Source of the DNA: a virus
DNA: 64,000 bases
Direction: 5' to 3' (one strand)
IMG/VR virus record: IMGVR_UViG_3300013099_000018
Coordinates: 1-64,000 of that record
The notes under the pieces were generated by a model, which was not told the DNA's origin, did no database searches, and saw nothing but the letters and a program-made list of their open reading frames with translations. Position 1 is the stretch's first letter. Every line of letters begins with the position of its first letter. This document shows, piece after piece, positions 1 through 7,962 of this stretch. Position numbers and translations under genes: made by a program.

Positions 1-228
1 GTTTTCTACTATTAGCGTTGTTCCCTTCTCTTCGAATAGCGTTTCAGTGCTACCATCGCCAAAACATAGCTTAGCAGTAGTTTTGTAAACACCTTCGCTA
101 AGCTTAGTAAACTTATTCCATCCGTTATTGACATCTGCTTGATAAATATCTTCAAACGTATACGGTTGACCGTCTTTTGTTCCGACAATCGTAATCGTGT
201 TAGTATCTGGATTATACGTGATTGGCAT
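1..228 (-). CDS. Partial virion-type protein, cut by window edge
   Basis: The N-terminal 76 codons are visible; the gene runs off the left edge. The start ATG at 228 has a strong Shine-Dalgarno AGGTGA seven bases upstream. The protein begins MPITYNPDTNTITIVG and continues with short beta-strand-like segments (TFEDIYQADVNNGW) that look like a fibre or adhesin. It is the last visible gene of the leftward virion operon, 10 bases after the preceding stop. No family is recognised, so the structural role is inferred from context only. Confidence 0.7.
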   Translation of the reverse strand, partial: MPITYNPDTNTITIVGTKDGQPYTFEDIYQADVNNGWNKFTKLSEGVYKTTAKLCFGDGSTETLFEEKGTTLIVEN

Positions 229-238
229 AGCGAATCAC

Positions 239-514
239 CTACAGTGGATATGTTTCTGGTATTTTTTCACATTCATCGAGTTCTATCTCGATGTTTATAT
301 CCGAGATATCGATTGTATCTCTCTCGTATTTTTCCAGATGTTCTGGAATCTCTAAACCTTGTAGTTTAAGCATCGCAACGTATAATATCTTGAATTTCTC
401 TGGAACTCGATTCCAATCGAGTTGATACCACTCTCCATTGTAATCGAAGATTACCTCTAACCCTTCTACGCTTTGATTTACGTGAATCCGATTAAACGGA
501 ATCTTAACCTTCAC
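239..514 (-). CDS. Hypothetical protein in virion operon
   Basis: 91 aa, starting with GTG. Its start overlaps the stop of the preceding capsid-like gene as GTGA (511-514), and GAGGTGA lies just upstream, so the two are translationally coupled. The sequence is rich in acidic residues towards the C-terminus (DISDINIEIELDECE) and has no motif I recognise. Context suggests a minor virion or assembly protein. Confidence 0.7.
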   Translation of the reverse strand: MKVKIPFNRIHVNQSVEGLEVIFDYNGEWYQLDWNRVPEKFKILYVAMLKLQGLEIPEHLEKYERDTIDISDINIEIELDECEKIPETYPL

Positions 515-1092
515 ACTCTCACCTCATCTACTGATATTAAGTTACCCTTCTCATCGTAACTTAAGTTAATTGTCTTTACATCACCAGTTATCTTATCTGT
601 TACGATTATCTTAACGATATTTCCAGATTCATCGTATTCGAATTCGAATTTTAGAGGGTCTTGATAAATTTCTGGAGCTTTAAGCGTTTTAGCTTCCTCT
701 AACGCTTCTTTAAATTTCTCAACTAACATTTTGAACACCTCTAATCCGAATAATTTTCCAATATCGTATAAGATTTTATCATCGCAACCATATAACCAGT
801 ATTTAACTGCCACAGCTTCAGCTTCCAGTTCTCTTGCCTTTCCAGAGTAAGTTTGACAAATTCTCCATAGTTCTTGTGCATAGGCTTTGTAAGCCAATCT
901 GTATGAGCCAAAGATACCATTCTCATCGAGGATTTTGGCGACATGTTCATATAAACTGTCTAAGCTATCATAAGCTCTTGCGATGAGTTTAGCCATTTTC
1001 TTGTGCTTTCTTGAGAGTTTGGGGAATAGTATTTCATCCCTTGTTGCAAGTTCCCAATTTTGAGAATGTTCACCTACTTGTTTTCTTGGCAT
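511..1092 (-). CDS. Adnavirus-like capsid paralogue
   Basis: 193 aa from ATG 1092, chosen because AAGGTG sits 7 bases upstream; a longer frame overlaps the previous gene. Residues about 20-110 carry the signature shared with three other proteins here: HKKMAKLI, then ILDENGIFGSYRLAYKAYA, then a helical segment with YGCDD. This resembles the SIRV-type major capsid helix bundle (recalled, not searched). The C-terminus adds a small beta domain with two similar strands (YDESGNIVKI and YDEKGNLISV). It lies 4 bases after the sister gene, so it is probably a tandem duplicate serving as a minor capsid or terminal-structure protein. Confidence 0.65.
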   Translation of the reverse strand: MPRKQVGEHSQNWELATRDEILFPKLSRKHKKMAKLIARAYDSLDSLYEHVAKILDENGIFGSYRLAYKAYAQELWRICQTYSGKARELEAEAVAVKYWLYGCDDKILYDIGKLFGLEVFKMLVEKFKEALEEAKTLKAPEIYQDPLKFEFEYDESGNIVKIIVTDKITGDVKTINLSYDEKGNLISVDEVRV

Positions 1093-1096
1093 AGTA

Positions 1097-1753
1097 TTAC
1101 ACCTTAAACCAATTTTTACCATCAGACATCAAGTGAACACTCTCATATTGTTCGGTAAGAGCGAGGTAAACTTGGTCTTCCACATGGCTTGGGTCTCTTG
1201 GCAAAATCCATACTACATTATCTGAAGAGTCTATCTTTTTCACATAGATTTCCGCTCCGTTGGAAGCTTCAGGTAGCGTTATCCTTATTTCTTGTTCTGA
1301 TGCATCTGCAAGAATGCAATCCCTATCATCAGCTTCATAGTCTTGGGTAACCGTTTTAACATTGAATTTCGGAGTTGTGAAAGTTAGCATTCCACCTACA
1401 GGGATGTTCATCTTACGTGCCACCTCTACTAATACATCCCAATCGCAACCATATATAGTAAACGCTACCGTGAGAGCGAAAGCTACAACCTCAAGAACTC
1501 TGTCAGAGTAGATTTGCTTGGCTTTGTAGAGTCTTTCAGCATAAGCTCTATAGATAGGTCTGATTGCACCGTGAACCCCGTTTTCGTCGAGAACTTTGGC
1601 TACTTGTTCGTAGAGAGTGTCAAAAGCATCGTAGTGCTTTTTGATTAGTTGAGACATCTTCTTATGCTTGGCTCTGAGCTTGGGGAATAGGATTCCATCG
1701 AGCATCGACAAGCTCCAACGCTCCGACCTTTCTCCGATTTCGAGGCGAGGCAT
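1097..1753 (-). CDS. Adnavirus-like capsid paralogue with C-terminal beta domain
   Basis: 218 aa from ATG 1753, supported by GGTGA 5 bases upstream; the frame extends further but would overlap the preceding gene. Residues about 1-120 match the next gene downstream closely (GERSERW, HKKMSQLI, VLDENGVHGAIRPIYRAYA, IYGCDWD). Residues about 140-218 are a different, beta-rich domain ending in LMSDGKNWFKV, a pattern common at the ends of phage fibre and decoration proteins. A capsid fold fused to a surface-binding module is inferred. Overlap and spacing of a few bases on both sides place it inside the virion operon. Confidence 0.65.
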   Translation of the reverse strand: MPRLEIGERSERWSLSMLDGILFPKLRAKHKKMSQLIKKHYDAFDTLYEQVAKVLDENGVHGAIRPIYRAYAERLYKAKQIYSDRVLEVVAFALTVAFTIYGCDWDVLVEVARKMNIPVGGMLTFTTPKFNVKTVTQDYEADDRDCILADASEQEIRITLPEASNGAEIYVKKIDSSDNVVWILPRDPSHVEDQVYLALTEQYESVHLMSDGKNWFKV

Positions 1754-1757
1754 AAGT

Positions 1758-3020
1758 TCACCATCCTTTTTTCTCAACCTCTTCGAGTTTTTTCATGTGC
1801 TTGTCTCTCTCTTCTACTAATGTTGAAACCCTCTTTAGCCTTTCTTTCCACATTGCGAGTGTTTTTCTCATTTCCCAATCTGGAACTTTCTTGTATGCGT
1901 TTGGCTTGTAACCTTCGACAATATTACCATGGTATGTATCTGCAACTTGGAATAGGTCAAAGATTTCGTGTCCAAGCGTTTGATATGCCCAATTGTCCTT
2001 TCCAACAACCCAATGTGGAAAGTCTGCTTTTAACCTACGATATTGCTCTATTGCTTCTCTATAATCCTTTGGTGGTTTTAGAACTCTCAAGCCTTTAGCC
2101 TTAGCATGTGCTATTTGCTTCTGGATTGCTCCTTGCTTGTAAGGATTGTCTCCTACCACTGTAATAATGGCAATAGGATACTCTTTACTATGTTCAAAAG
2201 CTCCCCATGTGATTGAAGCTAAATCTACTTGATGTTGAGGAATGTAATCAAACAGTATCATAATTTCCTCATCCGTAAAGCCTTTCTTCCGTAGAATTTC
2301 ATATTTCTTAGCTTCTTTATACATGAAAGGTGGTAATCCTTTGAGCTTGGAAATTTCAACAAGCTCTTGTTTAAAAGATGGTGTAAATATGCCATTATTT
2401 TCTATCATTTCCATTTCCAATATCACTTTTGCAAAAGGTAGTTTTGAGCTTGGTGGTAAGAGTCTTATATCAAGGAATCCAAAGATATCATTTTTTTCAG
2501 AGGTCGCAGAGAAACCGCCAAAACCGCCTGAAGTGAATGTTGTATCGGTAGCACTTATTTGAGGACTGGAGGCATCGTCTCTTGTGCTTTTTATAGTGCT
2601 TCCAGATATTGTTAGTTTTAGTTGATGAGTGTAGTTTGACAAGTCCACAGATTCATAAGCAAGAACTGTTCCAGAACCATCAACTATTTTCTGTATCTTA
2701 TGGTCTTTTGTAGTTTCCGCTTGTTTGATGAAAGACTCATACCAATTATTGGCATCTACATACCTTCCCCATAATCCTTGGTCTGCATAAGCTCTAACAG
2801 AGCTATAAACAGCTTTGTCCGCAAAGCTATCAACCGTTCTAACACCATAAGCACTTGGTCTTCCAGCATTACCTTTGTGATGTTCAATCTTAGAGATTGC
2901 TGACAAATAAGTCAGAAAGACATTCTCAGTAGGGTATTCGAGTTTCTCTCTTGTTATGCTTCGGTCTGGATGGTCTATCGGAATTTTTCTTCTATGAGCT
3001 TCCATCACGATTTCAGTCAT
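1758..3020 (-). CDS. Virion-block protein of unknown fold
   Basis: 420 aa; ATG 3020 follows GAGGTGA. No family is recognised. The N-terminal third mentions tyrosine-rich segments (AVYSSVRAYADQGLWG), the middle contains a Gly/Ser/Thr stretch with beta propensity (TDTTFTSGGFGGFSATS), and the C-terminus is a charged helix (ERDKHMKKLEEVEKKGW) suited to coiled-coil contacts. It is followed directly by the two capsid paralogues, so a minor capsid or terminal protein is likely. Confidence 0.7.
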   Translation of the reverse strand: MTEIVMEAHRRKIPIDHPDRSITREKLEYPTENVFLTYLSAISKIEHHKGNAGRPSAYGVRTVDSFADKAVYSSVRAYADQGLWGRYVDANNWYESFIKQAETTKDHKIQKIVDGSGTVLAYESVDLSNYTHQLKLTISGSTIKSTRDDASSPQISATDTTFTSGGFGGFSATSEKNDIFGFLDIRLLPPSSKLPFAKVILEMEMIENNGIFTPSFKQELVEISKLKGLPPFMYKEAKKYEILRKKGFTDEEIMILFDYIPQHQVDLASITWGAFEHSKEYPIAIITVVGDNPYKQGAIQKQIAHAKAKGLRVLKPPKDYREAIEQYRRLKADFPHWVVGKDNWAYQTLGHEIFDLFQVADTYHGNIVEGYKPNAYKKVPDWEMRKTLAMWKERLKRVSTLVEERDKHMKKLEEVEKKGW

Positions 3021-3031
3021 GGCTTTTCACC

Positions 3032-3400
3032 TCACACCACTCCAAAGTTCAATTTCACAAAATAGTAGGGATATTTCCTTAAAGTTCCTTTCGTTTGAGT
3101 TAGCTGAACCTTGTATTTAGCATCTCGTTTGATAGTTTTTGAGTGGAATCTTACGATTGGTTCATCTTGCGTATCAGAGAACGTTACGCTTATGAATGTC
3201 CTTTGGCTTGCTCCATCGACAGCTATTAACTCTTCTATGACTACTTCATCTCCTGTTAGCATCTGTGAGAGGTCGATGTATCCTTCCATGATGTATTCGT
3301 CTGGTTGGTCTGGTATATCAACGACTGCTACTGGGTCTCCTAATGCTGTCGGAGTTGCCGTTCCAGCTAATATGTCTTTGCTTTTTATTACTACTGTCAT
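3032..3400 (-). CDS. Small beta-rich virion protein
   Basis: 122 aa. Alternating hydrophobic residues suggest a beta sandwich (YIDLSQMLTGDEVVIEEL, RTFISVTFSDTQDEP). The start ATG 3400 is 8 bases after the stop of the glycosyltransferase-intein gene and has no good Shine-Dalgarno, so it probably relies on coupling. No family is recognised; a decoration or fibre subunit is the best contextual guess. Confidence 0.65.
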   Translation of the reverse strand: MTVVIKSKDILAGTATPTALGDPVAVVDIPDQPDEYIMEGYIDLSQMLTGDEVVIEELIAVDGASQRTFISVTFSDTQDEPIVRFHSKTIKRDAKYKVQLTQTKGTLRKYPYYFVKLNFGVV

Positions 3401-3407
3401 ATCTACA

Positions 3408-5699
3408 TTAGATATTACTTACAACTTCAATATCTTTTTGCTCTGGAAAGCCATTCTCTTCGATGTCGTCTAAGAGCTTAAGCCATTTCTCTCCTACGAT
3501 GTCCCATGTTGCGTTTTCGAGAACCCATTTTCTCATGTTTCTCCCGTGCTTCTTGGCTCTTTCTGGATACGAGTAGTAATACCAGAGTGCAAAGGCTATA
3601 TCTTCTACGTTAAGCACAGCTTGTCTTGAGGATGTCCTATTCATCCACATGAACGCTACTGGTTTGATTCCTAAGCCTCTTTCCTTGTAGATTACATTTG
3701 CTGTAATCTCGTAGACTTCTTCGCCAAGCAATTCTCCCGTTGCTCCCCAATCCGTAGCTATTGCTGGAGTTTCGCATAAGCCACTCTCTACCAACACAAT
3801 CTCAAATGAGCCTCCTTTTACAGTGTTTACTAAGCAATTAGCCTTGCAATAGAGCTTTCTCATTATTTCAGACGGTAGATAACCATTCGTAACCTTGAAC
3901 ATGACCTTATCCCTTACCTTTATGTTGTATTTATCTTCAATCGCATCTATGATTTCATAGAGGTTATATCCACCGTATTTTATCGGTTCTGTGTTAATGT
4001 AGAGAAATGCATTTGGCTCAACATCTCTTAGGAAGAGAGCGAAAGCCTCTATGATTTCTGGAACATTCTCTCTTATCCCATTGTTATCTACAACTGCTAC
4101 GACAAAGAAATCTATATCATCTGGTATGAAATCCACTTGAGGGTCTTTCTCTGGATAGTAGATGTTTGGGTCAGCACCGTGAGGTATTGGTTCTGTAATC
4201 TTGTGCTTTGGAACATCTCTACTTTGTTCAAGTATCTTTTTACCCCAATTGGTCATCGGAACGAGGAGTTTTACACCTTCGGAACGCATCATCGGTATGT
4301 AACTCCTTTGGACAGGGTCATGGTCTAAGATGCAATTATGAATCAAGACTTTGTTTGCGAAATAGTTTCCTGTTGTTGTGGTAATATCATATACAATCCC
4401 TTCGATGTTTTTCTCACGATATATTTTGATGACCTTCTTGCAGTTTGTAATTTCTTTACCTCTTCCCAAATTCTCAATTCCTCTTCCGTGTATGCATCTT
4501 TGTATTTTTGTTTCATTCTCGATTCCAAGAATTTCAACACCAACTCTGCACGTTTTCTCTTTGTGATTAGATACTTGCGTAACTCTTTCAGAATTGGGTA
4601 AACTTTGTATCCATGAATTTGAATTCTGTATATTGGTCTCTTCGCTTTTGTCCCTTCCCGTTGTCCTTTCCAATGTTTCACATCCAACCATTTGGCAATT
4701 GTCTCTATGGTTTCTTTGTGCGTGTTCACAAATGCTATGTGAGGATTCAATAAGTATCTCGGTTTCCTTTGCTTGTTGTAATGTTTCACCACAGTTATAG
4801 TTATTGTCCCCTCTCCATCCAGAAATCCCGCAAGATAACCCTTTTGCCACTCTTCTAAATTCTGAATTACTTTCTCCATTTTCGCAATAGATTGCTCTAT
4901 TTTCGTTCCTTTGGTTGTAATTAAATCCGACATGCTCTTTACTAAACCCAATCTTGTTGCTTTGCGGATTACTGCTTTCTCCGACCTGTTCAATGCTTTT
5001 GCTATTTGCTCTACAGTCATTTTCGTATAATTTCTCTTTAAGAATTCCACTTCTTGCTCTGTCCATCTCCTCTTCATCAATAGTTATTTTGGTCGATGGT
5101 CTATAAATATGTAACCCAACAACTCTATCACCTACTCTCAAATCTGAGGCTTGCTTCCAACCATCAATCGTATAGATTTCATGGTCTTCCGTGCATTTCA
5201 ATTTAGAACCATCTTCAAACTCTATAACCACTAAATCTTCATCCGTTGGTATAATATGAATTGCTAAGACTTTTGTCCAAACTACTTTGCCAACCTCAAA
5301 ATCAAATCCCAAAACTCTATCCTCTATAGTTAAATCCCTAATCTTTTTGATGCCATTTGGAGTTATGACTTCCGTATCACCTTCAACACACCAATGTATG
5401 ATGTTGGCATCTTGAAGTTTTGCTATTTGCCTTGAGATTACCCATCCGTCAAAGTGTAATATTTGAACATCGTATTCGTTGTATCTTTCGAAGAATACAG
5501 GATGAACTAATGTTCCATTTCCACCTATGATTTTAACTTGCCTATCTTCAATCATAAACGGGATTTCTGCACCTTCGTAACCAAAGTAAGAATAGATGTC
5601 CACTTCGTGTTTCTTTGCGAGATGATATGCTAAGTAGCGAGTGCAAACTCCGAAACCAGAGCTTACGAATGGTGCTACTGAATAGTATGCGATTTTCAT
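3408..5699 (-). CDS. GT4-like glycosyltransferase interrupted by an intein
   Basis: 763 aa precursor; ATG 5699 follows AAGGTG. Residues 1-103 and 456-763 make a 411-aa glycosyltransferase of GT-B type: N-terminal Rossmann half (MKIAYYSVAPFVSSGFGVC), PHGADPNIYYP at the domain border, and GSFEIVLVESGLCETPAIA in the donor-binding half, matching the E-x7-E region of family GT4. The intein occupies residues 104-455, starting with Cys (CVEGDTEV) and ending VLIHN before Cys456. The enzyme likely adds sugars to virion proteins, since it sits inside the structural operon. The middle of the intein is double-coding (see nested endonuclease). Confidence 0.8.
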   Translation of the reverse strand: MKIAYYSVAPFVSSGFGVCTRYLAYHLAKKHEVDIYSYFGYEGAEIPFMIEDRQVKIIGGNGTLVHPVFFERYNEYDVQILHFDGWVISRQIAKLQDANIIHWCVEGDTEVITPNGIKKIRDLTIEDRVLGFDFEVGKVVWTKVLAIHIIPTDEDLVVIEFEDGSKLKCTEDHEIYTIDGWKQASDLRVGDRVVGLHIYRPSTKITIDEEEMDRARSGILKEKLYENDCRANSKSIEQVGESSNPQSNKIGFSKEHVGFNYNQRNENRAIYCENGESNSEFRRVAKGLSCGISGWRGDNNYNCGETLQQAKETEILIESSHSICEHAQRNHRDNCQMVGCETLERTTGRDKSEETNIQNSNSWIQSLPNSERVTQVSNHKEKTCRVGVEILGIENETKIQRCIHGRGIENLGRGKEITNCKKVIKIYREKNIEGIVYDITTTTGNYFANKVLIHNCILDHDPVQRSYIPMMRSEGVKLLVPMTNWGKKILEQSRDVPKHKITEPIPHGADPNIYYPEKDPQVDFIPDDIDFFVVAVVDNNGIRENVPEIIEAFALFLRDVEPNAFLYINTEPIKYGGYNLYEIIDAIEDKYNIKVRDKVMFKVTNGYLPSEIMRKLYCKANCLVNTVKGGSFEIVLVESGLCETPAIATDWGATGELLGEEVYEITANVIYKERGLGIKPVAFMWMNRTSSRQAVLNVEDIAFALWYYYSYPERAKKHGRNMRKWVLENATWDIVGEKWLKLLDDIEENGFPEQKDIEVVSNI
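4343..5077 (-). CDS. LAGLIDADG homing endonuclease nested in intein, other frame
   Basis: 244 aa from ATG 5077 (a TTG lies one codon earlier). An N-terminal helix-turn-helix of Myb/SANT type (WTEQEVEFLKRNYTKMTVEQ) precedes a single LAGLIDADG motif (GYLAGFLDGEGTI, about residues 80-92), so the enzyme should act as a dimer. The gene lies wholly inside the intein coding region on the same strand but in another frame; its last ~35 codons overlap the splicing block. A TATA box (5102-5110) lies about 27 bases upstream, fitting leaderless expression independent of the host gene. A pair of compensating sequencing errors is the main alternative. Confidence 0.75.
   Translation of the reverse strand: MKRRWTEQEVEFLKRNYTKMTVEQIAKALNRSEKAVIRKATRLGLVKSMSDLITTKGTKIEQSIAKMEKVIQNLEEWQKGYLAGFLDGEGTITITVVKHYNKQRKPRYLLNPHIAFVNTHKETIETIAKWLDVKHWKGQREGTKAKRPIYRIQIHGYKVYPILKELRKYLITKRKRAELVLKFLESRMKQKYKDAYTEEELRIWEEVKKLQTARRSSKYIVRKTSKGLYMILPQQQETISQTKS
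5102..5110 (-). promoter_or_regulatory. TATA box for nested endonuclease
   Basis: On the minus strand the sequence ATATTTATAG lies inside intein codons and is centred about 29 bases before ATG 5077. This matches the spacing seen at other leaderless genes here. It suggests the endonuclease has its own transcript. Confidence 0.45.
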
Positions 5700-5714
5700 T
5701 TACAACACCTTTAT

Positions 5715-5873
5715 TCAGATTGCTTCTCTACCCAAATCTACGAGCTTGCCTATTTTGTATTCATGTCTGTAAGAATGCCTACACTTAAGACAATGGTAGT
5801 ATTCATCCTCATCTGGTCTTACGTGGCTTTTCCCTAAATAAACCATTTCTACACCACATCTAGGACACAACAT
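5715..5873 (-). CDS. Small zinc-ribbon protein
   Basis: 52 aa: MLCPRCGVEMVYLG followed by YHCLKCRHSYRHEYK, giving CPxCG...CxxC, a four-Cys zinc ribbon. GAGGTG lies 8 bases before ATG 5873. It stands between the intein-bearing fibre gene and the glycosyltransferase, 15 bases from the latter. Function unknown; DNA- or protein-binding. Confidence 0.65.
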   Translation of the reverse strand: MLCPRCGVEMVYLGKSHVRPDEDEYYHCLKCRHSYRHEYKIGKLVDLGREAI

Positions 5874-5923
5874 AGTTTAGCACCTCTAACTACCAACTTA
5901 AGCTTAATCCAACAGTGTTTAAC

Positions 5924-6070
5924 TTATAAATCTTTCTTTAACCACTTATACAATGGAGCGATATGCCCACATTCTAAACACATTAGCATGGCGTAACTAC
6001 TGTCGACTCTTCTATATATTTCATATTCTTTACCACAATATGGACATTTAAGGTGAAGCTTACGAATCAT
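5924..6070 (-). CDS. Small zinc-ribbon protein
   Basis: 48 aa with CPYCGKEYEIYRR and CLECGHIAPLY, i.e. two CxxC knuckles. Shine-Dalgarno GAGGTAG precedes ATG 6070, which lies 15 bases after the stop of the preceding gene. It is similar in plan to the next zinc-ribbon gene downstream and probably arose with it. Function unknown. Confidence 0.65.
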   Translation of the reverse strand: MIRKLHLKCPYCGKEYEIYRRVDSSYAMLMCLECGHIAPLYKWLKKDL

Positions 6071-6084
6071 TTAAATCTACCTCA

Positions 6085-7662
6085 TCAGCTTAAACTCAAC
6101 TCAACAGTGAATATCCATGTTGTTCCTTCTGCTTTCGTTCCTAAGCTCTCAACCTTACGATTAAGATTTATTGCATCATCTGAAGCACCATTAGCCACTG
6201 TCCATTCATTCCACGAATTTCCACTCCAGACTGCCTTTCCGTGTCTCCTCACGTAGAGAGTATGATATTCTGGGACTGCTATACCAACTAATAGCCCATC
6301 GTATGGTATCTTCTTTAGCTCTCTTCTCCTTTTGTCATCTCTTTTAACGACAACATATGGTGTCTTGTATCTTCTAACGATTGAAATGACATACTTGGTT
6401 CTGTTGCTGAAGCTCTTTGTGTTGTTAATCGCTTTCCAATCAGCACATAGACCTATCTTCAATGCTAATTCTTGTATTCCGTCTCTAATGTATGGTGATG
6501 TCGTGTAGATTATCGGTGTAACACCATCCTTTAAATGTCCATCTCCTTTTATGAAAGCATCAATGAATGTTTCTATAAGCTCAGGCGTTAGCCACTTGAC
6601 GAAATCTGGTATCTTCTTGTTGTATGCTCTTGTTCCATCTACGTAGCAATATTTCTTGATGAATTGAGCGAGTCTTTTATCGTTTATATATATCATTATA
6701 CCATTATACACTTTTGGAGTAAATCCACACTCCTTGATTGTCTCGATGATGTCATTGTAGATTTCAGGATGCTTGTCCTTATTCTGGCAAATTACTACTG
6801 AATTTTGCATTACGTAGCCTTCGCTCAATATGTATCCTAAGAGCTTTACGAATGGTTCTACTGGTAAATATATAGCATCTTCAAGCCAAGGATGGAACTT
6901 GCTGTGGATTCCTTCTATTACGAACTCTCTTGGTTTCAATCCAGACCATAATCCGTCTTTTTTCATTTCCCATGTTCCCTTCTCAAGCCTTTCTATCTCT
7001 ATGAGGTCAAATCCTTCTCCTCTTCTTCTCCACCAATCGTTTCTAACGTAAACCTTGTGTTCTGGTGAAACCGCTAAGCTAACTCTCTCGTTCTCTATCT
7101 CGTAGATATAACCTCTGTGGTGGAAGATTGTCTTATCTACAACTGGTAGATATGTTATCGCTCCGTTTGGCTTTATGACTGCTACTAAGTCTCCTATATT
7201 AACATCTGCAATCGGTTTCCATCCTTCGATTGTTAGAACCTCATGGTCAGGTGTGTAGCAGAAGTTAGCCTCCGTTCCACCAAAAGTGGCACGAAATACG
7301 GCTTTCTGGTCAGTTCCATATTGTGGATAACCTTCATCCATACCTTTGTAGTATTTGTTAGTTCCTTGTAACCCCGTTTGTGTTGCATCTGCTGGTTGAG
7401 TTCCATCTCCTACACCAATGTGAGCATGGTCATGGTCAAATGGTGTATAACTACCACCACAGACTGCTGTCCAGATAAGGTTTATTCCTTCGTTGAGGAA
7501 AATGTTACCATGTATGACTTTCTCTTCAATGAAATACTTGGCGAACATTCGTTTTAAGACATCTAAAGGCTTACCAATCCTTGCGAATCTCTCTACCAAA
7601 CCTTCAGGGTCTTTGAATTTCGTTATGATGAAGGTGGACTTAACCTTCCCCTTCTCGTTCAT
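6085..7662 (-). CDS. Virion fibre-type protein interrupted by an intein
   Basis: 525-aa precursor. Exteins 1-134 and 483-525 give a 177-aa protein with FLNEGINLIWTAVCGG, HAHIGVGDGT and ATQTGLQGTNKYYKGMD, a pattern I associate with tail or fibre-related proteins of head-tailed and archaeal viruses. The intein starts at Cys135 (CYTPDHEVL) and ends WSGN before Ser483. The gene begins a transcription unit: a 300-base AT-rich gap with TATA-like sequences lies upstream. The spliced protein likely forms part of the virion surface; exact role unknown. Confidence 0.75.
   Translation of the reverse strand: MNEKGKVKSTFIITKFKDPEGLVERFARIGKPLDVLKRMFAKYFIEEKVIHGNIFLNEGINLIWTAVCGGSYTPFDHDHAHIGVGDGTQPADATQTGLQGTNKYYKGMDEGYPQYGTDQKAVFRATFGGTEANFCYTPDHEVLTIEGWKPIADVNIGDLVAVIKPNGAITYLPVVDKTIFHHRGYIYEIENERVSLAVSPEHKVYVRNDWWRRRGEGFDLIEIERLEKGTWEMKKDGLWSGLKPREFVIEGIHSKFHPWLEDAIYLPVEPFVKLLGYILSEGYVMQNSVVICQNKDKHPEIYNDIIETIKECGFTPKVYNGIMIYINDKRLAQFIKKYCYVDGTRAYNKKIPDFVKWLTPELIETFIDAFIKGDGHLKDGVTPIIYTTSPYIRDGIQELALKIGLCADWKAINNTKSFSNRTKYVISIVRRYKTPYVVVKRDDKRRRELKKIPYDGLLVGIAVPEYHTLYVRRHGKAVWSGNSWNEWTVANGASDDAINLNRKVESLGTKAEGTTWIFTVELSLS
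6217..7260 (-). other. Intein with LAGLIDADG endonuclease domain
   Basis: 348 residues (135-482). N-terminal block CYTPDHEVLTIEGWKPI, block B SPEHKVYV, two LAGLIDADG motifs (LLGYILSEGY at 274-283, FIDAFIKGDGH at 366-376) in frame, and C-terminal VGIAVPEYHTLYVRRHGKAV...GN followed by Ser. This is a conventional full-length intein, in contrast to the one in the neighbouring glycosyltransferase. Confidence 0.85.
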
Positions 7663-7962
7663 ATATTCAATTATGCATAGGATTATAAAAAATGAATGGT
7701 AACTAGTTGTTCAAAGGTCAGTAACAAAATTACAGTTACTTTTAACACTAAATCATATTTATAATATGTGTTATATAGGTAAACCCTAGAGAGTTTATTT
7801 TCATGAGTGTTACTAATAAAAATAAAATCTTTGTTCTGGTAAATTATTTCGTTGAATAATCTTTAAAAAAGCTGTATATGTCCGTCTAAATTTTCTTCAA
7901 AAAACTATGGTTAAAGTTGAAGAATATTCAACATAGTAGTAGTACGTTTAAATAGGTTAATA
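7663..7962. other. AT-rich intergenic region with promoter-like elements
   Basis: 300 bases without a convincing gene. On the minus strand ACCTATATAACACATATTAT (about 7758-7782) offers TATA boxes for the gene starting at 7662, with a leader of several dozen bases. GAATATTC is present near 7921. It separates two leftward transcription units. Confidence 0.5.

Larger units (their letters stand above)
4335..5390 (-). other. Intein with out-of-frame endonuclease insert
   Basis: 352 residues (104-455 of the precursor). Splicing blocks are complete: Cys1, CTEDHEIYTIDGW as the block B-like TxxH region, and C-terminal VYDITTTTGNYFANKVLIHN followed by Cys. Between about residues 207 and 420 the in-frame translation is hydrophilic and low in structure (Ser, Asn, Glu, Arg, Gly rich) and contains no LAGLIDADG motif, although it stays open for over 200 codons. 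The endonuclease motif instead appears in the +1-shifted frame. Confidence 0.8.
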